Assembly: GCA_938020505.1 (NCBI GenBank)
Contig: CALIHR010000016.1
Location: 1 to 64,000, forward strand
Reading direction: 5' to 3'
Length of the DNA: 64,000 nucleotides
Source: an uncultured Actinobaculum sp.
Lineage (GTDB): Bacteria > Actinomycetota > Actinomycetes > Actinomycetales > Actinomycetaceae
The translations under genes were made by a program, and so were the position numbers. Of this stretch, positions 34,704-43,047 are shown piece by piece. The notes under the pieces are model-generated. The model was not told the origin of the DNA. It saw only the letters and a list, made by a program, of their open reading frames with translations, and did no database searches. Numbering within the stretch: position 1 is the stretch's first letter; each line of letters begins with the position of its first letter.

Positions 34704-35621
34704 TCACGCGGCCTCAATCTGGGCGCGCGCGGTTAGAAGCGGGACGACGCCGCGTATGAGCGAGGCGAGATCCGTGGGAAGCGAGGCTGGAAGAAAGATG
34801 AGGCCGTCGGCCGCCCCCGTGCCGATCCAGCGCTCGAACGCGTCGGCGACGTCGGACACCGTGCCCACAACGGAAGCCTTCCCCTCGAAGAGGGGGGCTC
34901 CGACCATGTCTGCGACGAGGAGCGCGCGCTCGTTGGCCGCCCTCATCGACCCGGATATCACGATTCCCAGTTCCCCGAGGACCCTCACGCTCCGCCCGTT
35001 GGACGCCGCGAGCTCCCGAAGTTCCGAGCGAATGCCGCGCGCCCGCTCGAGGTTGTCGGTGCGAACGCGCACCCCGTCTGCGAAGGCGGCCAGCGCTCCG
35101 AGGGAGATCGCGTCGGCGACCTCGGCGTCGAGTTGCACGTTCACGGGCATTCCGTTTGCGGCTATCTCCTCGGCCAGCTGCGCAATGCCGTCGAGATCGC
35201 TTTCCTCCGTCACTTCGACCGTCGGCGCTGCGTGTTCGCCGTGCTGGGCGAGAATCCCTATCCCCTCTCGCGACACCGCGGCTTCCGCCGGGATCTGGAC
35301 GCTGACGTTCCCCGCATGCTGACTGAGCAGGCGAGCGGCCACCCGGGCGGCGTCGAGCTGATTCGCGTTGTCGGACCGGGTGCGAAAGGTGGCGTCGAAG
35401 CAAACGAAGTCAATCCCGCCGCGCGTCGCGGCCTGGGCGCACGAGGCTATTCTCGGATAGCTCGCGTACTCGACGGGCATCTCGTTTCCGAGCGCGGCTG
35501 CGAACGTCTCCGTTGCGACGGCGCCAAGAAGCGAGAGATCGACGCCCATGACGGCCTCGGCGACGCTCTCCGCGGAGGCGTCGTCCAGTTCCGACTCTTT
35601 CGTTGCAAGGCTAATTGTCAT
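34704..35621 (-). CDS. Luciferase-like (LLM class) family protein, unknown substrate
   Basis: A 305-residue protein with the TIM-barrel pattern of flavin-dependent luciferase-like monooxygenases: an early RGGIDFVCFDATFRTRSDN strand, an inner VQIPAEAAVS segment, and the characteristic end FERWIGTGAADGLIFLPASL followed by VVPLL. Compared with active NtaA/SnaA-type enzymes it is short (about 305 versus 400) and several substrate loops are absent, so it may lack monooxygenase activity. Start set at 35621 (MTISLATK); the longer frame has a poor start. Preceded by a TATAAT box. Confidence 0.65.
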   Translation of the reverse strand: MTISLATKESELDDASAESVAEAVMGVDLSLLGAVATETFAAALGNEMPVEYASYPRIASCAQAATRGGIDFVCFDATFRTRSDNANQLDAARVAARLLSQHAGNVSVQIPAEAAVSREGIGILAQHGEHAAPTVEVTEESDLDGIAQLAEEIAANGMPVNVQLDAEVADAISLGALAAFADGVRVRTDNLERARGIRSELRELAASNGRSVRVLGELGIVISGSMRAANERALLVADMVGAPLFEGKASVVGTVSDVADAFERWIGTGAADGLIFLPASLPTDLASLIRGVVPLLTARAQIEAA

Positions 35622-35743
35622 GACAATTTCCTTTTGCGCTCTCGATCCTTCGAGGTCCGGCCGACACCGGGGATCAAGCGACGCCGCAAGAACGCGAAGG
35701 CGCCCGATCGCCAACGCTCGAAACCATGCCCGCATCCGGGCAA

Positions 35744-35762
35744 AGGTTCAAACGTTTAACCT
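35744..35762. promoter_or_regulatory. Palindrome, possible operator
   Basis: aggttcaaacgtttaacct is an AAACGTTT core flanked by aggtt/aacct with one unpaired base, between the luciferase-like gene and the promoter at 35831-35850. It reads as a binding site for a dimeric regulator; which one is unknown. Confidence 0.35.
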
Positions 35763-35830
35763 ACGAGCAAGTAAAACAGCCTTGTGTCCACATGGCAAGA
35801 CCTTGGGCCGCAATGTGGAAGTTCTCACGC

Positions 35831-35850
35831 ATTATAACAATGTAGCATTG
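35831..35850 (-). promoter_or_regulatory. -10 box and overlapping palindrome of the luciferase-like gene
   Basis: On the minus strand a perfect TATAAT (plus attata, 35831-35836) lies directly beside CAATG-TAG-CATTG (35838-35850), so the palindrome overlaps the promoter spacer. The -35 is weak. Transcription would leave the obgE end and run about 200 bases to the start at 35621. Confidence 0.45.
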
Positions 35851-35863
35851 CAAAAACTGCGGT

Positions 35864-37369
35864 TTATCGCTCAGGATCGGTCCATAATCCCGACTCGCGC
35901 TCCGCCTGCAATTCTTCCCGCGCCTGCGCCTTCGCGTCCATGCGGTCGTGGTAGGCGGCCTTGCGCTCTTTTCGCGAAGCCCGGGTGCGCTCCTCGAAGC
36001 GAAGGTCCGTCCCCCGCGGGCCCAAAAGCTCCGCTCCGGTCTGCATCGACGGCTCCCAGTCGAAAATGTATCCGGAATCCTCGGGGCCGACCACAACTGT
36101 CGCACCGGCCTGCGCCCCGGCTTTCACGAGGGCGTCTTCGATGCCGAGCGCGTTGAGGCGGTCCGCGAGATAGCCGACTGCCTCGTCGTTGTCGAAATCC
36201 GTCTGGCGGACCCATCTTTCGGGCTTGTCGCCGCGCACAACAAAGAAGTCCTCGCCGTTCTTCGTCCTCCGCGAGAGGGTGAAGGAGCTTCCGCGCCCCT
36301 TGGCGCGAACCTCGACCCGCGGCCTCGACTCGACGGGGACAAACTTGCGGGCCTGCGCCACCGCCGCAGCCAGAGCGAAGGAGAGCTCACGCAAACCCGT
36401 GTGCGCCACGGCGGAGACGATGAAGACCGGATAGCCGGAGAGCTCGGGGAGCACGAATTCCGCCAGCTCTTTCGCCTCGGGGACGTCGGCCTTGTTGAGA
36501 ACGACGATGCGGGGCCTGTCTGCGAGCGGAACTCGCCCCTCTTCCTGAGGCAGACGTCGGGCGTATGCGGCCAGCTCCGACTCGATGGTCGCCAGGTCGG
36601 AGAGCGGATCGCGCCCCGGCTCGAACGTGGCGCAGTCGAGGACGTGGACGATCACCGAACAGCGCTCAATGTGCCTGAGGAATTCGAGCCCCAGGCCCTT
36701 TCCGTCGGATGCGCCCGGAATGAGCCCCGGAACGTCGGCTATCGTGTAGCGTTCGTCTCCGGCCTGCACGACGCCGAGGTTGGGGACGAGCGTGGTGAAC
36801 GGATAGTCGGCGATCTTCGGGCGCGCGGCCGACATCGCGGCGATGAGCGAGGACTTTCCCGCGCTCGGGAAGCCGACAAGCGCGACGTCGGCGACGGATT
36901 TGAGCTCTAGGACGACCTCGCCTTCCTCACCCTCGTCTCCGAGAAGGGCAAATCCCGGCGCCTTGCGCTTGGGCGAGGCGAGTGCCGCGTTCCCCAGGCC
37001 CCCTTGGCCGCCGCGGGCCGCGACGAATCGCTGCCCCGGCTCGACGAGGTCGGCCAGGACTTCGCCGTCGGCCCCCTTCACGACCGTCCCGACGGGAACT
37101 TTGAGCACCCGGTCTTCGCCGTTGCGGCCAGATCGCATGTCGCCGGCGCCCGGCGTCCCAGAGGGGGCTTTCTGATGGGGGGCGTGGTGGTATGTGAGGA
37201 GGGTTGTCTCCTGGGGGTCGGCTTCGACGACGACGTCGCCTCCCCGCCCTCCGTTCGCGCCGTCGGGCCCGCCCAGAGGCTTGAATTTCTCTCGACGCAC
37301 CGATACGCATCCGTTTCCGCCGTCGCCCGCCTTGACGTGCAGCGTCACGTGATCGACGAAGCTGGCCAT
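35864..37369 (-). CDS. obgE: Obg-family GTPase ObgE/CgtA
   Basis: A 501-residue GTPase needed for large-subunit ribosome assembly and stress control. The glycine-rich Obg domain (residues 1-158), the G domain with G1 GFPSAGKSS, G3 DVPGLIPGA and G4 NKADVP, and the C-terminal OCT domain (about 350-430) are all visible. After that a basic tail of about 60 residues rich in Arg/Glu/Ala is actinobacterial in style. It follows rpmA on the same strand behind a terminator, so it may be expressed partly on its own. Confidence 0.95.
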   Translation of the reverse strand: MASFVDHVTLHVKAGDGGNGCVSVRREKFKPLGGPDGANGGRGGDVVVEADPQETTLLTYHHAPHQKAPSGTPGAGDMRSGRNGEDRVLKVPVGTVVKGADGEVLADLVEPGQRFVAARGGQGGLGNAALASPKRKAPGFALLGDEGEEGEVVLELKSVADVALVGFPSAGKSSLIAAMSAARPKIADYPFTTLVPNLGVVQAGDERYTIADVPGLIPGASDGKGLGLEFLRHIERCSVIVHVLDCATFEPGRDPLSDLATIESELAAYARRLPQEEGRVPLADRPRIVVLNKADVPEAKELAEFVLPELSGYPVFIVSAVAHTGLRELSFALAAAVAQARKFVPVESRPRVEVRAKGRGSSFTLSRRTKNGEDFFVVRGDKPERWVRQTDFDNDEAVGYLADRLNALGIEDALVKAGAQAGATVVVGPEDSGYIFDWEPSMQTGAELLGPRGTDLRFEERTRASRKERKAAYHDRMDAKAQAREELQAERESGLWTDPER

Positions 37370-37398
37370 CTCCCCTCCTATGCAAAAGAGCCTACGTG

Positions 37399-37431
37399 AA
37401 AAAGGGGCGGAAGGACGTGCCTTCCACCCCT
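37399..37431 (-). terminator. Rho-independent terminator after rpmA
   Basis: On the minus strand, aggggtggaagg and ccttccgcccct form a 12-bp stem with one G-T pair around the loop cacgt, followed by a run of five T. It lies between the rpmA stop (37448) and obgE start (37369) and would separate the ribosomal protein genes from obgE. Confidence 0.8.
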
Positions 37432-37447
37432 ATTCGCTCGATTGTTT

Positions 37448-37705
37448 TCAGGCCTCCGCAGCGACGATGTCGATGACCTTGCGGTCGCGACGGGTGCCGA
37501 ACTTGACGTGACCGGCGGCGAGTGCGAAAAGCGTGTCGTCCCTGCCGCGCCCCACGTTGACTCCCGGATGGAAGTGAGTGCCGCGCTGGCGGACGATGAT
37601 TTCGCCCGCGTTCACGAGCTGGCCGCCGAAACGCTTGACGCCGAGGCGCTGGGCGTTGGAATCGCGGCCGTTGCGGGAGGAGCTGGCGCCCTTCTTATGT
37701 GCCAT
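37448..37705 (-). CDS. rpmA: 50S ribosomal protein L27
   Basis: An 85-residue ribosomal protein. N-terminal MAHKKGASSSRNGRDSNAQR with the conserved KKG and SRNGRDS segments; the last strand TRRDRKVIDIV fits the family. L27 is standard next to L21, with 39 bp between them on the same strand. No Staphylococcus-type N-terminal cleavage extension is present. Confidence 0.97.
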   Translation of the reverse strand: MAHKKGASSSRNGRDSNAQRLGVKRFGGQLVNAGEIIVRQRGTHFHPGVNVGRGRDDTLFALAAGHVKFGTRRDRKVIDIVAAEA

Positions 37706-37744
37706 CTCGAAAACCTGCCTTCTAAATAACGTTGGGTGAAAAGG

Positions 37745-38062
37745 TCACTTGATTCCGACGACCTTCAAGCGGGTCAGCTTCTGGCGATGACCCTGACGCT
37801 TGCGGTAGCCCGTCTTGTTCTTGTATTTGACGATCGAGATCTTCGGCCCTTTTTCCTCGCGCACGATCTCGGCGGTCACCTTCGCGGAGATGCCGTCGGC
37901 AGCCGATGTGATCTTCTCACCGTCAACGAGCAGGACGGGCTCGAGCTCGACGGTGTCGCCGACCTCTCCGTCCAGCCTGTTCACGACGACGACGGACCCG
38001 ACGGACACCTTCTCCTGGCGGCCGCCGGCCTTAACGATCGCGTACACCACGTTACTGCTCAT
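37745..38062 (-). CDS. rplU: 50S ribosomal protein L21
   Basis: A 105-residue ribosomal protein with the family start VVYAIVKAGGRQEKVSVG, the middle ITSAADGISAKVTAEIV and the signature KYKNKTGYRKRQGHRQKLT near the end. The 260-bp leader to rne contains no gene; a short hairpin lies near its far end. Confidence 0.97.
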   Translation of the reverse strand: MSSNVVYAIVKAGGRQEKVSVGSVVVVNRLDGEVGDTVELEPVLLVDGEKITSAADGISAKVTAEIVREEKGPKISIVKYKNKTGYRKRQGHRQKLTRLKVVGIK

Positions 38063-38226
38063 CTCTGTTGATTAGGACTGCGCTCGCTCCTGCGGCGCAA
38101 CTGACAATGGGGCGCAAGCGCGCCGACGCTCAAGTTTACTGGTGCAACCGATCGCCGGGCAAGTCGGACGGCGCCCCATGTCGCTATGCAATGCGCCACG
38201 CACAGCGACGCAGGGGCGGGGCGCAC

Positions 38227-38246
38227 GGCCCGTTTGGGAACGGGCC
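38227..38246. terminator. Hairpin between rne and rplU
   Basis: ggcccgtt (38227-38234) and aacgggcc (38239-38246) are exact inverted copies with a 4-base loop, 77 bases beyond the rne stop. There is no T run on the minus strand, so termination is uncertain; it may be a leader element for rplU. Confidence 0.4.
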
Positions 38247-38289
38247 TCCGCCCGCGGCCGCCAGCACGCAGATCTCACAAGGCAGCGCC

Positions 38290-38332
38290 CACAAACCCTC
38301 ACGAGGCGACGCGCACAAGCCCTCACGAGGCG
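38290..38332. repeat. 24-bp tandem duplication over the rne stop
   Basis: cacaaaccctcacgaggcg (38290-38308) and cacaagccctcacgaggcg (38314-38332) differ by one base at a 24-bp step; the second copy includes the rne stop codon (38323-38325). So the spacer contains a near-copy of the end of the gene. Confidence 0.8.
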
Positions 38333-41142
38333 GGGAAGCTGAGAATCGCGGGGCCCGCCGACGGAGTGATCGTCCCCGACGAGGACACGCGCCTCGTGCG
38401 CGACCTCGGGCCTTCCGAGGCCGGGGAGCCCGCTTCGCCTTGGCCGGGCACGTCGCGGCCGGACGATCCGGCATGTTCGGCAGACTCGGCCCGGCTCTGC
38501 GCCGAAGCCTCGCCGGGGACGTCCGCCTCGCCGGGGACGTCCGCTTGACCCGCCTCAGCGGCTTTTGCGGCGGCCGCCTGCACGCGCTTGCCCTGGGCGC
38601 CCTTCGCCTTCTTCGTCCCCTGCTTCTTCGCGGAAGCCTTGGTCCGACTGCGCGCCTTCGCCGCTGCCCGCTTCGAGTCCTCGCCGCCTTCGGCCGCCTT
38701 CTCCTCGGCGTCGTCGGCGTTCTTGGCCGAATCCTGGGCGGAATCCGATTCGCCTGGCTCGGAGTTTTCGTCGTGCTTCGATTGGGCCGCCGCTGCGATG
38801 GAATGCAGGGCCGCCTTCACGTCGTCGTGCTTGGGGCTTTCGTCTCGGGGCTCGGAAGCCGACTGTTTGGCGGCCTGCTTGCTTCGCGCGCGCTTGTCGG
38901 CGCCGGCGTCGCCCCTCTCGACGGGATTCGAATGGATGATGTACCCGCGCCCCTCGCACGCCTCGCACACGGTCGAGAAAGCCTCGACGAGCCCCTGTCC
39001 CACCCTCTTGCGGGTCATCTGGACGAGGCCGAGAGACGTGACTTCGGCGACTTGGTGGCGCGTGCGGTCGCGCCCAAGGCATTCGACGAGCCTGCGAAGG
39101 ACGAGCTCGCGGTTGGCCTCCAGCACCATGTCGATGAAATCGATGACGATGATCCCGCCGATGTCGCGCAGGCGCAGCTGACGGACGATCTCCTCGGCCG
39201 CCTCGAGGTTGTTCCTCGTCACCGTCTCCTCGAGCGTGCCGCCAGCGCCGGTGAACTTGCCGGTGTTGACGTCGATGACGGTCATCGCCTCGGTTCGGTC
39301 GATGACCAGCGTTCCGCCCGACGGCAGCCACACCTTCCGGTCGAAGGCCTTGGCCAGCTGCTCGTCGACTCTGTGAGAGGTGAAGATGTCAGAGGCCCCG
39401 GTCCAGTGCTCCAGGCGCTGAGACAGCTCGGGAGAAAGCTCGGCCACGTACTCGGAGATCGTCCGCCACGCCTTTGCCCCCTGGATCGTCAGGGACTGGA
39501 AATCCTCGTTGAAGATGTCCCGGACCACCCGGACGGCGAGCTCCGGCTCCCCCTTGAGGAGCATGGGCGCCCCTTTGGTGTTCTTCGCCTTCGCCTGGAT
39601 GTCCTGCCAGGTCTTCGCCAGCCGCTCGACGTCGGCGCGCAGCTGCTCCTCGGACGTGCCCTCAGCCGCCGTCCGGACGATGACGCCGTGCTCGGCGGGG
39701 ACGATCTCGCGCAGCAGACGCTTGAGCCTCTGCCGCTCTTTGTCCGGAAGCTTGCGGGAGATCCCCGTCATCGCTCCCGAAGGAACGAGGACGAGGTGGC
39801 GGCCGGCGAGGGTGATCTGCGCGGTCAGGCGCGCGCCCTTGTGCCCGATCGGATCCTTCGTCACCTGGACCACCACGGTGTCGCCCGATTTGAGAGCCTG
39901 CTCGATGCGCCGGGGCTTTCCCTCCAGCCCGGCGGCCTCCCAATTGACCTCGCCGGCGTAGAGGACGGCGTTTCGGCCCTTGCCGATGTCGACGAACGCC
40001 GCCTCCATCGACGGAAGCACGTTTTGGACCCTGCCAAGGTAGACGTTTCCGACCATCGAGACCTGCGTGTGGCGGGCGACGTAGTGTTCGACGAGAACGT
40101 CGTCTTCCAAAACGGCAATCTGGTTGAGCCCGTCCTGCTCGCGAATGAGCATCTCACGCTTGACCGATTCGCGCCGCGCCAGGTACTCGGACTCCGTGAT
40201 GGAGTGGCGGCGCCTGCCCGCCTCACGGCCTTCTCGGCGCCTCTGCCGCTTCGCCTCGAGTCGAGTCGAGCCCTTGGGAATGCTGACCTCGTCGGAGGCC
40301 GGGTCCGAAGAGCGAGCGCGCCGACGCCGCCTGCGGGTCCCGGTCTCCGCCGAATCGCCGGCGTCTTTGCCCTTCGCATCCTTCTGTCTCGAGGGCTCGG
40401 GCTTTTCCTCTGCCGCCGCCTGAACGTCCTCGGAGGCGTTCTTGCGCCGCCCCCTCGTTCCGCGCTTGCGCCGTCGCGGCTCGGCGCCCTCCCGCTCCTC
40501 GGCCGAGCGTTCGGAGCCCTCGCCGGCGCCGCGCTCGTCTTTCTTCTCCGCCTTCTGCTCGGGATCGGATTTCGCCGATGTCCGCCTCCGGGTTCGAGAG
40601 GGGGACGACCCCGGCTCCGACGGCTCCTCGGCCGACTTGCGCTTGCGAACGCGCACCCTGCTGACGTCGGGCTCCTGGAAAAGCAGAGCGGTCATTCCCA
40701 TCGGCGGGGTGTCCCCGGGACCGGAATCCTCCGACGACGAAAACTGCGGCGTCGACCCCGCGGAGCGCGCGGCCGCGCCCGAATCGGAGGCGCCTTCGGC
40801 GATGATCTCAAGCGATTCGACGACTTCTTTGGAAGGAGCCCTCCTGCGAGGCCTGCGCTTGGGCTCCAGCTCAGCAAGCGACTGGGCGACGGCGCTCGTG
40901 GCATCCGCCGTCGATTCGGCGCCGGCCTGTTCGGAATCGGAGGCTCTGCGCCGGGTGCGCGCAGCCGGCCGCCGCACGCGCGCGGCGCGGACCGTCCTTC
41001 CCCCCTTCTCGCCTTGCCCTTCTTGACCTGCCCCGCCTTGGCCGCCGTTGCCCGAGGCGGCCTCGTCTGCCCGGCCGTCGCCGACGGGGGACGCGGGCTC
41101 GTTGTGCGGATTTTCCCGCTCGTCCGTAACAAAATCAGACAT
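38323..41142 (-). CDS. rne: Ribonuclease E/G
   Basis: A 939-residue endoribonuclease. The N-terminal about 300 residues are a highly charged, Arg/Glu-rich disordered region; then the catalytic part starts with an S1 domain, the RNase-H-like/5'-sensor segments, the DNase-I-like subdomain with TEAMTVIDVNTGKF (about residue 615) and the zinc-link CEACEGRGYI. A further disordered C-terminal region rich in Lys, Ala and Glu ends the protein, as in actinobacterial RNase E/G where catalytic core is central. It lies upstream of rplU-rpmA. Confidence 0.93.
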   Translation of the reverse strand: MSDFVTDERENPHNEPASPVGDGRADEAASGNGGQGGAGQEGQGEKGGRTVRAARVRRPAARTRRRASDSEQAGAESTADATSAVAQSLAELEPKRRPRRRAPSKEVVESLEIIAEGASDSGAAARSAGSTPQFSSSEDSGPGDTPPMGMTALLFQEPDVSRVRVRKRKSAEEPSEPGSSPSRTRRRTSAKSDPEQKAEKKDERGAGEGSERSAEEREGAEPRRRKRGTRGRRKNASEDVQAAAEEKPEPSRQKDAKGKDAGDSAETGTRRRRRRARSSDPASDEVSIPKGSTRLEAKRQRRREGREAGRRRHSITESEYLARRESVKREMLIREQDGLNQIAVLEDDVLVEHYVARHTQVSMVGNVYLGRVQNVLPSMEAAFVDIGKGRNAVLYAGEVNWEAAGLEGKPRRIEQALKSGDTVVVQVTKDPIGHKGARLTAQITLAGRHLVLVPSGAMTGISRKLPDKERQRLKRLLREIVPAEHGVIVRTAAEGTSEEQLRADVERLAKTWQDIQAKAKNTKGAPMLLKGEPELAVRVVRDIFNEDFQSLTIQGAKAWRTISEYVAELSPELSQRLEHWTGASDIFTSHRVDEQLAKAFDRKVWLPSGGTLVIDRTEAMTVIDVNTGKFTGAGGTLEETVTRNNLEAAEEIVRQLRLRDIGGIIVIDFIDMVLEANRELVLRRLVECLGRDRTRHQVAEVTSLGLVQMTRKRVGQGLVEAFSTVCEACEGRGYIIHSNPVERGDAGADKRARSKQAAKQSASEPRDESPKHDDVKAALHSIAAAAQSKHDENSEPGESDSAQDSAKNADDAEEKAAEGGEDSKRAAAKARSRTKASAKKQGTKKAKGAQGKRVQAAAAKAAEAGQADVPGEADVPGEASAQSRAESAEHAGSSGRDVPGQGEAGSPASEGPRSRTRRVSSSGTITPSAGPAILSFPAS

Positions 41143-41572
41143 ACGTATTCTCCCACCGGGAGGCGCCCCCGCAACGCGCCGTCGCCGGCTTATGTATCGC
41201 GGCTGACCGCGGAAGTCTCATGACAGGCGCACCGGCGGCGACGCTCTTGCGGCGCACAGTGCGGCCTCTCCCAATCGGGATCATGCGGGAAATCCCAAAG
41301 CTGACATGTATTGTCTCATACGTATCTGGAAACGGAACGACGGAACACACGAATCCATTCCACACCACAGCTTTCTCAAGAGGCTCCGCGGCGGCCTCCC
41401 CCGAAGAAACCGCATCGGCCTGAACCGCATCGACCTGAAAGGAAGTTGCTTTTATGTCGATTCTGAGAAAACAGCGCGGACAAGAGCTTTCCTGACAATT
41501 TGTCAGATCGTGGCGGAAATCTGTTCTACACTGGAAGAGTTCAATCTGACCACGCCCACGGAAGGCTCAACG
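41143..41572. other. 430-bp spacer between rne and cydA
   Basis: No credible gene. It holds the divergent promoters of rne and cydA, a 15-bp tandem duplication (aaccgcatcggcctg at 41408-41422 and aaccgcatcgacctg at 41423-41437), and the palindrome at 41492-41506. Confidence 0.7.
41492..41506. promoter_or_regulatory. 15-bp palindrome upstream of cydA
   Basis: CTGACAA-T-TTGTCAG, exact 7-bp arms with a single central base, 66 bp before the cydA ATG. It looks like an operator for cydAB; it is not a typical Rex site (TTGTGN8CACAA), so the regulator is unknown. Confidence 0.5.
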
Positions 41573-43036
41573 ATGGAAGCTTTCGAACTGGCACGCTGGC
41601 AATTCGGCATCACTACCGTGTACCACTTTTACCAGGTGCCTCTGACGATCGGCCTGTCCACACTCGTGGCCGTCATGCAAACGAAGGCCCGCCGCTCCGG
41701 CGACCCCGCATGGCAGAAGGCGACCGATTTCTTCGGAAAGATTCTGCTCATCAATTTCGCCTTGGGCGTGGCGACGGGAATCGTTCAGGAGTTCCAGTTC
41801 GGAATGAACTGGTCGGAGTATTCCCGCTTCGTCGGCGACATTTTCGGAGCGCCCCTTGCTTTCGAGGCCCTGCTCGCGTTCTTCCTGGAATCGACCTTCT
41901 TGGGCCTGTGGATCTTCGGCAAGAACCGCCTTTCCCCGAAGCTGCACAACATGTGCATCTGGCTCCTGGCAATCGGCACGATGCTCTCCGGCTTCTTCAT
42001 CCTCGCCGCCAACTCCTTCATGCAAAATCCGACTGGCGCCGTCGTCAATCGCCAGACGGGACGGCTCGAGCTGGACGGAATCGGCGGCTTTTTCCGAGTG
42101 CTGTTCTCGGAAACCTCCCTTTACACCTTCGCCCACACGATCAGCGCCGCCTTCCTCGTCGCCGGCGGGCTCGTGGCGGGGCTCTGCTTTTGGTGGATGG
42201 CCCGTTCGCGCCGCAAGACGGGAAGCGAGGAGGAAGCCCGCAAATACTGGAAGCCCGCGGCCAAGGTCGGCCTCGTTGCGATGCTTGTCTCGTCGTGCGC
42301 CGCCATCGGCTCCGGCCACTTCATGGGCCAGCACGTCAAGGACATTCAGCCCGCCAAGGCTGCGGCGATGATGGGCGTGTGCGAATCGGGAGAGAGCCAC
42401 GACCTCGTCATCGCCATGTGGACGTCCGACTGCGACGGCCCCCAGCTGACCCTGCCGTTCCCCGGCGGGCTCGAATCGTTCATGGCCGCCAACCATTTTT
42501 CGGGCAAAGAATCCTTCCTCAAGGGCTTGAACGAGGTCAACGCCGAGCTGAAGGCCAAGTACGCCGACGTCTACGGATCCGACCGGGACTACCGCCCGAA
42601 TCTGACGGTGACCTTCTGGTCCTTCAGGATCATGATGGGCATCGGCTTCCTGGGGCTGGCGATGTCGATCTTCGGCCTGCGCTCGCTGCGCGGAGACAAG
42701 GTCGAAAAGTCCGAGAGAGTCGGCAGACTCTGGCTTTTGGCCATTCCCCTTCCCTTCCTCGGCAACTCCTTCGGCTGGCTGCTGACGGAGATGGGCCGTC
42801 AGCCGTGGATCGTCAATCCCGGTGAGAACGGCGTCATGCTGATGACCGACCAGGGCCTGTCGAACTCCGTGAGCGGAGGGGCCGTGCTCACGTCGATGGC
42901 CGTCTTCACCCTCCTTTACAGCGCTCTGGGGGTCGTTTGGATCGCACTGCTGCGGCGTTATGCGCTGGAGGGCATCGACACCCGCAAGAAGACCGTGAAG
43001 CTCAACGAGTCCGCCCCCATGACCTTCGCGTACTGA
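41573..43036 (+). CDS. cydA: Cytochrome bd ubiquinol oxidase subunit I
   Basis: A 487-residue membrane subunit that oxidises quinol and carries haems b558, b595 and d for oxygen reduction at low oxygen. The start ARWQFGITTVYHFYQVPLT includes the haem-ligand His; the short quinol loop type (actinobacterial) and the conserved GRQPWIV motif (MGRQPWIV, late part) are visible. Start set at MEAFELARWQ because of the conserved beginning; the open frame extends upstream to 41306 without homology. Followed by cydB 11 bp later. Confidence 0.97.
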   Translation: MEAFELARWQFGITTVYHFYQVPLTIGLSTLVAVMQTKARRSGDPAWQKATDFFGKILLINFALGVATGIVQEFQFGMNWSEYSRFVGDIFGAPLAFEALLAFFLESTFLGLWIFGKNRLSPKLHNMCIWLLAIGTMLSGFFILAANSFMQNPTGAVVNRQTGRLELDGIGGFFRVLFSETSLYTFAHTISAAFLVAGGLVAGLCFWWMARSRRKTGSEEEARKYWKPAAKVGLVAMLVSSCAAIGSGHFMGQHVKDIQPAKAAAMMGVCESGESHDLVIAMWTSDCDGPQLTLPFPGGLESFMAANHFSGKESFLKGLNEVNAELKAKYADVYGSDRDYRPNLTVTFWSFRIMMGIGFLGLAMSIFGLRSLRGDKVEKSERVGRLWLLAIPLPFLGNSFGWLLTEMGRQPWIVNPGENGVMLMTDQGLSNSVSGGAVLTSMAVFTLLYSALGVVWIALLRRYALEGIDTRKKTVKLNESAPMTFAY

Positions 43037-43047
43037 AAGGAACGATC

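Noticed and set aside
38068..41223. A 1051-codon open frame on the plus strand opposite rne
   Set aside because: It is the antisense shadow of a real gene in GC-rich DNA; arginine- and proline-rich, no known motif, and rne motifs lie on the other strand.
41220..41423. Short open frame upstream of cydA
   Set aside because: No ribosome site or similarity; the DNA is a spacer with repeats.
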